From Methylorubrum suomiense (lineage in GTDB: Bacteria > Pseudomonadota > Alphaproteobacteria > Rhizobiales > Beijerinckiaceae): a stretch of DNA of 64,000 nt. The position numbers and the translations under genes were made by a program. This document shows, piece after piece, positions 43,185 to 51,433 of the stretch (within the stretch, counting starts at the first letter, position 1; every line of letters begins with the position of its first letter). The stretch covers positions 1 to 64,000 of the forward strand of contig NZ_BPRE01000023.1 of assembly GCF_022179765.1 (NCBI RefSeq), given 5' to 3'. The notes under the pieces were generated by a model. It ran no database searches and was not told where the DNA came from. It saw only the letters and a program-made list of their open reading frames with translations.

Positions 43185-43339
43185 AGCCGGGCAGCGTGGG
43201 TGAAACCGTGCCCTTTGGGCGACACCTTCCGCCGGAGGCGCCCCTCGGATCGCTTCGCTGGCAATAAACCGGCCCGCTATCCGTCAGGATTCGTAGGCGC
43301 GGCGACGGTCGCTGCGCGTCCGACGGAGCTTTATCCCCG

Positions 43340-44194
43340 GTGACACGTCGCATCCTCGCCGTCCTCCTGTCCTCCGTCGCAGCCGGTCCCGCCCTTGCCG
43401 GATCCGCCGCTCAACCGGGCCAGACGATCGGCCTGCCGGTCGGTGCACAGCTGCCCGTCGGCCTCTACTTCGTGAATACCTCGAGCTTCGGCATACGGGA
43501 TACGCTTCCGCGCGACTCGGAGAGCAACGTCAATCTGCCGACCTTCGCCTGGGCGACGCCGTGGAACATCCTCGACGCCCGCCTCCAGTTCTTCGTCACC
43601 CAGCCGGTCGCCGCCTCCAGCGCGCGCGGGGCGCCCTACAACAGCGGCATCGGCCAGACGCTCCTCGCCGCCCAGCTCGCCTGGAACCTCGGCAACGATA
43701 TCGGTGTGAGCTACCTGTTCGGCGGTTACCTGCCGATCGAGACGCAATTCCTGACGCAGTCCGCCTCGCTGAGCCATCGCTTCGCGATCAGCTACACGGG
43801 CAACGACTTAAACATCACCGCAAACATGCTCTACGGCGTCTTCCTCGACACCCGCTCACCCTCGGGGACGCTTTATCCCGACTACATCAACCTCGACCTG
43901 ACCATGACGAAGAAGTTCGGCAAGTGGCAGGTCGGCCCCGTCGCCTTCGCCTCGACCGATCTGCCGACCGGCGTGGCAAGCTATCGGCCGCAGGGGCAGA
44001 TCGCGGTGGGGGGCCTCGTCGGCTACAATTTCGGGCCGGTGAACCTCCAGGCCTACGTCACCCGCGACGTCGTCGAGCGGAACTACGGTGGCCACGAAAC
44101 CCGAGGATGGCTGCGCGCCATCGTTCCGCTCTACCAAGACAAGAGCGAAGCCGCGCCGAACCGCACCACGGTGACACGCCGCCAGTCGCAGTAG
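43340..44194 (+). CDS. Outer-membrane transporter-like protein (SphA/MetA-pathway family)
   Basis: This 284-residue protein starts at a GTG, has a signal peptide (ILAVLLSSVAAGPALAG) and then alternating strands with aromatic residues, such as VGLYFVNTSSFGIRD and VGGLVGYNFGPVNLQAYV. It matches the family annotated as MetA-pathway of phenol degradation, thought to be outer-membrane beta-barrels for hydrophobic compounds. The substrate is unknown. It follows the rhomboid gene by 155 bases. Confidence 0.72.
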   Translation: MTRRILAVLLSSVAAGPALAGSAAQPGQTIGLPVGAQLPVGLYFVNTSSFGIRDTLPRDSESNVNLPTFAWATPWNILDARLQFFVTQPVAASSARGAPYNSGIGQTLLAAQLAWNLGNDIGVSYLFGGYLPIETQFLTQSASLSHRFAISYTGNDLNITANMLYGVFLDTRSPSGTLYPDYINLDLTMTKKFGKWQVGPVAFASTDLPTGVASYRPQGQIAVGGLVGYNFGPVNLQAYVTRDVVERNYGGHETRGWLRAIVPLYQDKSEAAPNRTTVTRRQSQ

Positions 44195-44212
44195 AGCGTC
44201 TGCCTGCCCTGA

Positions 44213-44243
44213 CGCGCGGGGGAACCGAGTGCACCCCCGCGCG
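44213..44243. terminator. GC-rich hairpin downstream of the SphA-like gene
   Basis: CGCGCGGGGG (44213-44222) and CCCCCGCGCG (44234-44243) form a perfect ten-base stem with an 11-base loop, 18 bases after the stop codon. There is no T-run, so it may be a factor-assisted terminator or a mRNA end-stabiliser. Confidence 0.5.
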
Positions 44244-44429
44244 GTCTCCCCTCGGGGTATGTGGAAATTTCGTTCCGTATGACAGGCTGAACTGACAGGT
44301 TATTCTGCAAGAAGCGCTTGCCAGTGCGGCCGAGGTGCCACACAATCGCCTTATCCGAGGCGGGGCCAACCCGTCCTGATCGCTCTCGCGCCGTGGGGCT
44401 GTCGGCGCGATCCAACGGGAGGGGAGTTC

Positions 44430-44861
44430 ATGAGCGTTGGGCGTATTCTCGCGGAGAAGGGCGCATCCGTCATCACGGTGCCGCCTCACCGCACCATCGA
44501 CGAAGCCATTCACCTGCTCGCCGAGAAGCGCATCGGCGCCCTCGTCGTCGGCGATTCCGGCGGCCGCCTGATCGGAATCCTGTCGGAGCGCGATGTCATG
44601 CGCGCGCTTGCCTGTGACGGCGCCAGCGCCTTCGACCAGCCGATCTCCCGCTACATGACCGCGAAGGTCGTCACCTGCACCCGTCGCACCTCGATCGAGG
44701 AGGTGATGGAGACGATGACGGAGGGGCGCTTCCGCCACCTGCCGGTGGTGGAGGATGGGCAATTGCTCGGCGTCGTTTCGATCGGCGACGTCGTCAAACG
44801 CCGCATCGCCGCCGTCGAGGCGGAACATCAGGCGATGCGCGACTACATCACGATGGCCTGA
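44430..44861 (+). CDS. Two-CBS-domain protein
   Basis: This 143-residue protein consists of two CBS domains (VPPHRTIDEAIHLLAEKRIG and RRTSIEEVMETMTEGRFRHLPV). Such small proteins bind adenosyl ligands and act as energy sensors, often on partner enzymes or channels that cannot be identified here. GGGAGGGGAG precedes the ATG. It is a single gene. Confidence 0.92.
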   Translation: MSVGRILAEKGASVITVPPHRTIDEAIHLLAEKRIGALVVGDSGGRLIGILSERDVMRALACDGASAFDQPISRYMTAKVVTCTRRTSIEEVMETMTEGRFRHLPVVEDGQLLGVVSIGDVVKRRIAAVEAEHQAMRDYITMA

Positions 44862-44967
44862 TCCTGTATCGGCCGGCGGCCTCGATCCGGGTCTGTGACC
44901 GCGCCGCATCCGTCCCGACGCGCGGAGACTTAATCAACGCGTCGGGATCTGGCCGACCGGCAGGCCG

Positions 44968-46029
44968 TCAGCAGCGGGCCGCCGCGCCCTCGATCATCCG
45001 GCGGATCTCCGGCACGGCTGCCCGACCGGCCTGACGGCCGAGCTCGATGCCGAACTCGGCCCGATGGAATTCGAATTGGCCGAACTCGCCGAGCCGCGGC
45101 CGGATCGACACGTCCGGCGGCTCGCTCGCCAACCGGGCACGCGAGATCCGATCCTGCGTGATGTTGAAGGCGTCCAGCATGACACGGGCGACGCCGGGTG
45201 CCGCGCGTCCCGTGTCCCCCGGTGGCTTGGGCCGGGCGCGGCGGCCCATCAGGCGCCGGCTCGCCCCGCTCAGGAGGGCCCAGCGACCCCTGCGCCGGAC
45301 GGTGGCCTCCAGCGTCCGCTCGATCTCTTCCTCGTCGGGCAAGGCCCGCTCGTCCACGGGCTCCTCGGGATCGAGGCCGGGTCGGATCACGCGGGCGCGC
45401 GGGCGGGTCTCGCAGGAGAGGTTCACGCAGATCACCAGATCGGCGCCGAGCTCCCGCGCGAGCCGAACCGGCACGGGATTGACCAGGGTCCCATCCATCA
45501 GGAGACGCCCCTCAAGGGCGACCGGCGGAAAGATGCCGGGGATCGCGTAGGAGGCGCGCACGGCCTCGACGAGCGGCCCCCGCGTCAGCCAGACCTCGTG
45601 CCCGGTGCCGAGTTCGGTGGCCACGCTCGCGAAGGCCAAAGGCAGCCGCTCGATATGAAAGCCGGTCAGTTCTCGAGCGAGCCTGTGCCGCAGGCGTTCG
45701 CCGGCGATCAGTCCCGAGCCGGTCAGCCGTGGATCGATCATCCCCATCACCCGGCGGCGGGTGAGCGAGAGCGCGAAATCCTTGAGGGCACCGATCCGCC
45801 CGGCGGCGTAGGCCCCACCGACCACGGCGCCGATCGAGCAGCCGGATACCACCTCGGGAAAGATGCCGGCCTCTTCCAGTGCCTCGATCACGCCAATATG
45901 CGACCAGCCCCGGGCCGAGCCTCCGCCGAGGGCGAGACCGATCCGCGGTGCGCGGGTGCGCGGGACCACCGGCTCCACGGCCCCTGCCGGAATCATCCGC
46001 GGCATGGGACCGGGCGCCTCCAGCCTCAT
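44968..46029 (-). CDS. Patatin-like phospholipase
   Basis: This 353-residue protein has the patatin oxyanion loop LGGGSARGWSH near residue 38, the nucleophile motif GCSIG near 66 and the Asp of the dyad in DGTLVNPVP near 190. It would hydrolyse acyl esters of lipids. The ATG overlaps the hisI stop by four bases (ATGA), so it is translationally coupled to hisI. The C-terminal 120 residues are Arg/Pro-rich and of unknown role. Confidence 0.88.
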   Translation of the reverse strand: MRLEAPGPMPRMIPAGAVEPVVPRTRAPRIGLALGGGSARGWSHIGVIEALEEAGIFPEVVSGCSIGAVVGGAYAAGRIGALKDFALSLTRRRVMGMIDPRLTGSGLIAGERLRHRLARELTGFHIERLPLAFASVATELGTGHEVWLTRGPLVEAVRASYAIPGIFPPVALEGRLLMDGTLVNPVPVRLARELGADLVICVNLSCETRPRARVIRPGLDPEEPVDERALPDEEEIERTLEATVRRRGRWALLSGASRRLMGRRARPKPPGDTGRAAPGVARVMLDAFNITQDRISRARLASEPPDVSIRPRLGEFGQFEFHRAEFGIELGRQAGRAAVPEIRRMIEGAAARC

Positions 46030-46448
46030 CGAGGCGGATCGATATGCGCGAGGAAAGCGGTGCCGGTCTCGGGATCGCGCGCGACGGCGCGATAGAAGCA
46101 GGACCGGCGCCCGGTATGGCAGCATCCGCCATCCCCGCCGACCTCGACCCGAATCAACAGCGCATCCTGATCGCAGTCGATCTGCATCTCCACGATGCGC
46201 TGGATTTGGCCGGAGGTCGCGCCCTTGTGCCAGAGCTCCCGGCGGGAGCGCGACCAGTACCAAGCCTCGCCGGTCTCGAGGCTGCGGGCGAGCGATTCGG
46301 CATTCATATGGGCGAGCATTAGGATCTGCCCGTCTTGGGCATCGACGGTGATGCAGGTGATCAGCCCATCCGCGCCGAAGCGCGGGGTGAGCCGGGTGCC
46401 CTCCTCGACCTCGGCATGGGTGCCGGGCTTCTCGAACAAGTCCGTCAT
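46026..46448 (-). CDS. hisI: Phosphoribosyl-AMP cyclohydrolase
   Basis: This 140-residue enzyme opens the purine ring of phosphoribosyl-AMP in step three of histidine biosynthesis. It has the zinc and substrate motifs GEAWYWSRSRRELWHKG, DCDQDALL and GGCCHTGRRSCFYR with the cysteines. It lies 14 bases after folE and overlaps the patatin gene. A HisI without a fused HisE domain is normal in alphaproteobacteria. It is not with the other his genes. Confidence 0.96.
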   Translation of the reverse strand: MTDLFEKPGTHAEVEEGTRLTPRFGADGLITCITVDAQDGQILMLAHMNAESLARSLETGEAWYWSRSRRELWHKGATSGQIQRIVEMQIDCDQDALLIRVEVGGDGGCCHTGRRSCFYRAVARDPETGTAFLAHIDPPR

Positions 46449-46462
46449 CGTCGGCGGACCGC

Positions 46463-47272
46463 TCAGGCCTTGTGGCCGCGTACGAGGGTCAGGAAGCGAA
46501 CCTGCTCGCTCGGATCCTGCTTGTAGACGCCGCGGAACTGCGTGGTGATCGTCGAGACGCCGGCCTTCTGGACGCCGCGCATCGCCATGCAGAGATGCTC
46601 GGCCTCGATCATCACGGCGCAGCCGCGCGGCTGGAGGATGCTCTCGATCGTGTCGGCGATCTGGGCCGTCATGGTCTCCTGCGTCTGCAGACGACGGGCG
46701 AAGGCATCGACCACGCGGGCGAGCTTCGAGAGGCCGACGACGCCCTTGGTCGGATAGTAGGCGATGTGGGCGAGCCCCATGAACGGCACCATGTGGTGCT
46801 CGCAATGGGAGTAGAACGGGATGTCGCGCACCAGCACGACGTCCGAATATCCCTCGACTTCCTCGAACACCCGCTCCAGCAGCGCGTCGGCGTCCGTCCG
46901 GTAGCCGCCGAAGAGCTGCTCGTAGGCCTTCACCACGCGCTTGGGCGTGTCGATCAGACCCTCGCGGGTCGGATCGTCGCCGGCCCAGCGCAGCAGCGTG
47001 CGCACGGCAGCCTCCGCCTCCTGACGGCTCGGACGACCGAGCGCGATCTCGTTCGGCACCCGTTGGGCCGAATCGGGGAGGGGGGCGATGTTGGCCGATC
47101 CCTCGGGCCGACCGGGGTCGTTGGCACCCTGCATCCCATCGAGGCCGACGGCGCTCGTGCGTCGCTCGTCGTCGCTCATGCCGTAGGAGAGGGATTTGAG
47201 GGCGGCATCCATGGCATCTCCGGCCTTCGCGACACGGGCCTTCATGGTCGTGCTGTCGGGCTTGGCGTACAT
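46463..47272 (-). CDS. folE: GTP cyclohydrolase I
   Basis: FolE converts GTP to dihydroneopterin triphosphate, the first step toward folate and, in methylotrophs, pterins such as methanopterin. The 269-residue protein has FYSHCEHHMVPF and LSKLARVVDAFARRLQTQE with the zinc cysteine in EAEHLCMAMRG. It carries about 65 N-terminal residues beyond the core, rich in Ala/Asp/Pro and probably disordered. The ATG at 47272 follows GGACGGATC; later ATGs (47245, 47212) are possible. It heads the folE-hisI-patatin operon. Confidence 0.96.
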   Translation of the reverse strand: MYAKPDSTTMKARVAKAGDAMDAALKSLSYGMSDDERRTSAVGLDGMQGANDPGRPEGSANIAPLPDSAQRVPNEIALGRPSRQEAEAAVRTLLRWAGDDPTREGLIDTPKRVVKAYEQLFGGYRTDADALLERVFEEVEGYSDVVLVRDIPFYSHCEHHMVPFMGLAHIAYYPTKGVVGLSKLARVVDAFARRLQTQETMTAQIADTIESILQPRGCAVMIEAEHLCMAMRGVQKAGVSTITTQFRGVYKQDPSEQVRFLTLVRGHKA

Positions 47273-47496
47273 CGTCGATCCGTCCCGGCGCTTCTCACTT
47301 CAAGTGCCGACGCCCTCGAACGATCCTATTCCGGGGTCAGGGCGTGACCGGGGTCGACGGTGCCATTCTCGCGAAACGGCTTCGTCGCGCCTATATCGTC
47401 GCATTCGCGCCGTCACGCAATGCACGGCACGCGCATCCGGCTCAACGTTTCCTCGACTCCTCCCCCGCATCGGCGCCGTGGACAAGAAGGTCCGCC

Positions 47497-47955
47497 ATGA
47501 TCGACGACATCTACAACCGCCGCATCCTCGAACTCGCCGCCGACATCCCCCGGCTCGGGCGGCTGCCGAAGCCGGATGCCACGGCGACCGCGCATTCCAA
47601 GCTCTGCGGCTCGACCGTGACGGTGGATCTCGCCACCGATGCGGCGGGTACCGTCACCGACTTCGCCCACGACGTGAAGGCCTGCGCCCTCGGCCAAGCC
47701 TCCTCCTCGCTGATGGCCCGCCACGTGGTCGGTTCGACCACGGAGGAATTGCGGGCCGTGCGGGCCCGGATGCGGGCGATGCTCAAGGAGAACGGCCCGG
47801 CGCCCGACGGCAAATGGGCCGATCTCGCCGTGCTGGAGCCGGTGCGCGACTTCCGTGCCCGCCACGCGTCCACGCTGCTCACCTTCGACGCGGTGGTCGA
47901 CGCCCTCGACCGGATCGCCGCGGAGCGGGGACCCGGCGCCCCCGAGGCGGCGTGA
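47497..47955 (+). CDS. IscU/NifU-N-like iron-sulfur scaffold
   Basis: This 152-residue protein matches the IscU fold: HSKLCGSTVTVDL has the first cysteine and VKACALGQASSSLMA the second. In IscU the third cluster ligand is in the motif HCSIL; here the equivalent segment is RHASTLL, with alanine. It therefore may not hold a full cluster. The ATG 47497 gives the IscU-like MIDDIYN start. Its stop overlaps the yidD GTG (GTGA), so translation is coupled. Confidence 0.85.
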   Translation: MIDDIYNRRILELAADIPRLGRLPKPDATATAHSKLCGSTVTVDLATDAAGTVTDFAHDVKACALGQASSSLMARHVVGSTTEELRAVRARMRAMLKENGPAPDGKWADLAVLEPVRDFRARHASTLLTFDAVVDALDRIAAERGPGAPEAA

Positions 47956-48296
47956 TCCGACAGGCCGCTCACTGGGCGATTCGCGGCTACCAGCTCAGCC
48001 TGTCCGGGCTGGTGGGCCGCCAGTGCCGGCACTGGCCGTCCTGCTCGGAATACACCGACACGGCGATCCAGCGGCACGGCCTCTGGGCCGGCGGCTGGAT
48101 GGGGGTTTCGCGGATCTGCCGCTGCGGCCCGTTCGGCACGCACGGCATCGACCTCGTGCCCGAGCGCATCCCGGAAGGCGCGGCCTGGCACCGCCCTTGG
48201 GCCTATGGCCGCTGGCGCAGTGTCGAGGCGCCGCCACCGCTGGTCTGCGAAGCGGTCGAAAGCACCGGCTCCTCCCACCCGCCCCCCTCATCCTGA
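47952..48296 (+). CDS. yidD: Membrane protein insertion efficiency factor YidD
   Basis: This is a 114-residue protein with the YidD motif CRHWPSCSEYT, in the region GRQCRHWPSCSEY, and RICRCGPFG further on. YidD aids YidC-dependent insertion of inner-membrane proteins. It begins at a GTG that overlaps the scaffold gene stop. Its TGA (48294-48296) lies within a dispersed palindromic repeat, so the last few residues (HPPPSS) are encoded up to or by the repeat. Confidence 0.9.
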   Translation: MIRQAAHWAIRGYQLSLSGLVGRQCRHWPSCSEYTDTAIQRHGLWAGGWMGVSRICRCGPFGTHGIDLVPERIPEGAAWHRPWAYGRWRSVEAPPPLVCEAVESTGSSHPPPSS

Positions 48297-48403
48297 GGTG
48301 CCCGCCTTAAGGCAGCCCTCGAAGGAGGGCTTCAGATGTCTCGGCGATCTCTGGAGCCCTCCTTCGAGGGCGACGCTGCGCGTCGCCACCTCTGGATGAG
48401 GGG
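48286..48403. repeat. Dispersed palindromic repeat, copy B (yidD-thrS)
   Basis: The element is bounded by CCTCATCCTGAGGTGCCCG on the left and CACCTCTGGATGAGGG on the right. Inner arms CCCTCGAAGGAGGGC (48316-48330) and GCCCTCCTTCGAGGGC (48356-48371) match closely. It is 118 bases long and shares the ends and inner arms with the copy at 15615-15724. It sits between convergent genes and supplies the yidD stop codon. Confidence 0.85.
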
Positions 48404-48433
48404 GATGGGTGGGGATAGAGGTAAAGCCGAAGC

Positions 48434-50461
48434 CTACGGTGCCGGCTGCTCCACATGATGCCCGTCGAGCACCGTATCCGTGCTCGGGCGGCTCTCGACC
48501 ACGGCCTCGGCCCGGCGGCGATCCGGGGAGGTCGCCTCGTCCACGAAGGCCGCGAGCGCCGCGTCGAGCGTCAGCGTGGTGGTCTTCTGGCTGCCGAGGC
48601 GGCGCACCGAGACAGTGCGCTCCTCCGCCTCGCGCTTGCCCAGCGCCAGCAGCACCGGCACCTTGGCCAGCGAGTGCTCGCGGACCTTGTAGTTGATCTT
48701 CTCGTTGCGCAGGTCGGCGTCCACACGCAGCCCTGCGCGTTCGAGAACCCGCACGACCTCGCGGGCATAGCCGTCGGCTTCGCTGGTGATCGTCGCCACC
48801 ACGATCTGCACGGGCGCGATCCAGAGCGGGAAATGCCCGGCGAAATGCTCGATCAGGATGCCGGTGAAGCGCTCCATCGAGCCGCAGATCGCGCGGTGGA
48901 CCATCACCGGCGGCTTCTTCTGGCTGTCGGCATCGATATAGGTCGCGCCGAAGCGCTCCGGCAGGTTGAAGTCCACCTGGGTGGTGCCGCATTGCCAGTC
49001 GCGGCCAATGGCGTCGCGCAGCACGTACTCGAATTTCGGCCCGTAGAAGGCCCCTTCGCCCGGATTGACCGCGGTCTTGATGCGGCCCCCCGACTGCTCC
49101 TCGATCTGGGCCAGCACCCGCGTCATCACCGCCTCGGCATGATCCCACAGGGCATCCGAGCCGACGCGCTTCTCCGGACGCGTCGAGAGCTTCACCAGGA
49201 TCTCGTCGAAGCCGAAATCCGCGTAGGTCGAGAGGATCAGGTCGTTGATCTTCAGGCACTCGTCGGCGAGCTGATCCTCGGTGCAGAAGATATGCGCGTC
49301 GTCCTGCGTGAAGCCGCGCACGCGCATCAGCCCGTGCATGGCGCCCGACGGCTCGTAGCGGTGGACCACGCCGAACTCGGCCATGCGCAGCGGCAGGTCG
49401 CGGTAGGATTTCAGCCCGTGCTTGAAGATCTGCACGTGGCCGGGGCAGTTCATGGGCTTGAGCGCGAACCAGCGCTTGTCCTCGGCCTCGTCGCCGGCCG
49501 ATTGGGCCGCGAACATGTTCTCGCGGTACCAACCCCAGTGACCCGAAGTCTCCCACAACGACTTGTCGAGGATCTGCGGCGCGTTCACCTCGGCGTAATC
49601 GCCCTTCAGGCGGCGGCGCATATAGGCGATCAGCTCCTGGAACACCGTCCAGCCCTTGGCGTGCCAGAACACGACGCCGGGGCCTTCCTCCTGGAAGTGG
49701 AACAGGTCCATCTCCTTGCCGAGGCGCCGGTGGTCGCGGCGCTCGGCCTCCTCCAGGCGGTGCAGATAGGCGTCCAGATCGCCTTGCGAGGCCCAGGCGG
49801 TGCCGTAGATGCGCGTCAGCATCGGGTTGCTGGCGTCGCCCCGCCAATAGGCGCCCGCGACCTTCATCAGTTTGAAGGCGGTGCCGATCTTGCCCGTCGA
49901 GGTCATGTGCGGACCGCGGCACAGGTCGAACCACTCACCCTGCCGGTAGATCTTCAGATCCTCGCCCGGCGGGATCGCGTCGACCAGCTCGACCTTGTAG
50001 GCCTCGCCCCTGTCGGCGAAGAGCGCCTTGACGTCGTCCCGCTTCCAGATCTCCTTGGTGAAGGGCGCGTCGCGCGCGATGATCTCGCGCATCTTGGCTT
50101 CGATCTTCGGAAAGTCCTCCGGCGTGAACGGCTCGTCCTTGGCGAAGTCGTAGTAGAAGCCGTTCTCGATCACCGGGCCGATCGTCACCTGCGTGCCGGG
50201 CCAGAGCGCCTGGACGGCCTCCGCCAGCACGTGCGCGCAATCGTGGCGGATCAGTTCCAGGGCGCGGGGATCGTCGCGGGCGATGAACTCGATCGCGGCA
50301 TCCTGCGCGATCGAGTCGTCGAGATCCCGCACGACGCCGTCGAGCGCCATGGCGACGGTGCGCTTGGCCAGCGACTTGGCGATGCCCTCGACCACGGTCC
50401 GGCCGGTCACCGCGGCGTCGAACGCGCGGGTGTTGCCGTCGGGGAAGGTCAGGATGGGCAT
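48434..50461 (-). CDS. thrS: Threonyl-tRNA synthetase
   Basis: This 675-residue class II synthetase attaches threonine to tRNA-Thr. It has the N-terminal TGS domain (MPILTFPDGNTRAF), the editing domain with HDCAHVLAEAVQ, the catalytic core with GPHMTSTGKIG and the class II motifs (RMAEFGVVHRYEPSGA, QDDAHIFC, GSMERF), and the C-terminal anticodon-binding domain. ATG 50461 gives the usual N-terminus. It is followed on the same strand by a palindromic repeat and yidD in convergent orientation. Confidence 0.98.
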   Translation of the reverse strand: MPILTFPDGNTRAFDAAVTGRTVVEGIAKSLAKRTVAMALDGVVRDLDDSIAQDAAIEFIARDDPRALELIRHDCAHVLAEAVQALWPGTQVTIGPVIENGFYYDFAKDEPFTPEDFPKIEAKMREIIARDAPFTKEIWKRDDVKALFADRGEAYKVELVDAIPPGEDLKIYRQGEWFDLCRGPHMTSTGKIGTAFKLMKVAGAYWRGDASNPMLTRIYGTAWASQGDLDAYLHRLEEAERRDHRRLGKEMDLFHFQEEGPGVVFWHAKGWTVFQELIAYMRRRLKGDYAEVNAPQILDKSLWETSGHWGWYRENMFAAQSAGDEAEDKRWFALKPMNCPGHVQIFKHGLKSYRDLPLRMAEFGVVHRYEPSGAMHGLMRVRGFTQDDAHIFCTEDQLADECLKINDLILSTYADFGFDEILVKLSTRPEKRVGSDALWDHAEAVMTRVLAQIEEQSGGRIKTAVNPGEGAFYGPKFEYVLRDAIGRDWQCGTTQVDFNLPERFGATYIDADSQKKPPVMVHRAICGSMERFTGILIEHFAGHFPLWIAPVQIVVATITSEADGYAREVVRVLERAGLRVDADLRNEKINYKVREHSLAKVPVLLALGKREAEERTVSVRRLGSQKTTTLTLDAALAAFVDEATSPDRRRAEAVVESRPSTDTVLDGHHVEQPAP

Positions 50462-50573
50462 GATGGAACCGTGTCTTCGAAGGTCTCTGCGTCCCGGAAG
50501 AGGCGCGGGCCGGGTTTGCGGGACGCGGGGGAGGGAAGTCAACGCCGATTGAAGGGGCCGGTGGGAGCGCCGC

Positions 50574-51365
50574 TCACGGCCGCCAGTCGGTGAAGCCCGC
50601 GACCTGGTGCAGGAGGCGTCGGCCGCGGGCGATCTCGCCGAAGGGCGCGAGCTCCCAGGTCCAGGCGTGGTCGGACGCGCCGAGTGCCACGCCGTAGAGC
50701 AGGTCGTGCCGCTCGACGACGTGGCCGGCCCGATCTTCCTCGGTCTCGTCGAGGTCGGTCACGAGGCAGATCTGGGCGGACAAGCGGGCCAGGTCTGCGA
50801 GATGTGCCTCGACGATCCTCCGACCGAAGGCGTCTCCGTCCTGCGGCGTCCAGGGTCCGTAGGCCCGGCGGCCGCCCTCCAGCCGGGCGACCGGGCGGAT
50901 CGGCAATTGCGACAGCAGGTTGGCCGAAATCACCAAGTCGGTCCCCGGCTCGGCGCAAACCGGTGGCAGGCACGGCTTCAGATCCGAGGCATGGCCCGTC
51001 AGCAGGGCCATGGCGCCGCTGAGATCGGCCGTCAGCAGTTCGACCTGCGCGAGGGCGCGCACGGCGCGCCGGGTCGCCAGCGGATGCACTGCATCGACCA
51101 GCACCACCCGTCGGAACGCATCCGTCAATGCGGCGAGCGGGACGTCGGCGAGCAGGCCGGAGCCCAGCACCACCACCGTGTCCCGCCGCCCGCGGGTCGC
51201 GATCGCCGCCCGCATCACGTCCCGGCTCGCCGCGAGATGCGGCGCCCAGGCCGCCCGGCAGCGGTGCGCCCGCGATTGCAGCCAGATGCTGTCCCGCAGG
51301 TAGCCGAGCCGGCGCTGGGCCGGCGGCGCGGGCGTGGCGATGTATCGGAACAGGTCGCGGATCAC
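50574..51365 (-). CDS. SAM-dependent methyltransferase-like protein
   Basis: This 263-residue protein has a Rossmann-like nucleotide loop VVVLGSGLLADVPLAAL near residue 65 followed by an acidic strand VVLVDAVHP, which fits class I methyltransferases. There is no obvious catalytic motif, so the substrate is unknown. It starts at a GTG. It lies 112 bases upstream of thrS and could be in its operon. It could also be a non-catalytic homologue. Confidence 0.7.
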   Translation of the reverse strand: MIRDLFRYIATPAPPAQRRLGYLRDSIWLQSRAHRCRAAWAPHLAASRDVMRAAIATRGRRDTVVVLGSGLLADVPLAALTDAFRRVVLVDAVHPLATRRAVRALAQVELLTADLSGAMALLTGHASDLKPCLPPVCAEPGTDLVISANLLSQLPIRPVARLEGGRRAYGPWTPQDGDAFGRRIVEAHLADLARLSAQICLVTDLDETEEDRAGHVVERHDLLYGVALGASDHAWTWELAPFGEIARGRRLLHQVAGFTDWRP

Positions 51366-51433
51366 GGCGTTTTCGGGCTCCGACGCCGGGCCTGCCCGAT
51401 CACGGAGCGGCGCGGCGTCGATCGACTCATCGC

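Noticed and set aside
48455..50593. 712-codon open frame on the plus strand across thrS
   Set aside because: It lies entirely opposite thrS, which has all class II synthetase motifs. It is the usual antisense shadow in GC-rich coding DNA.
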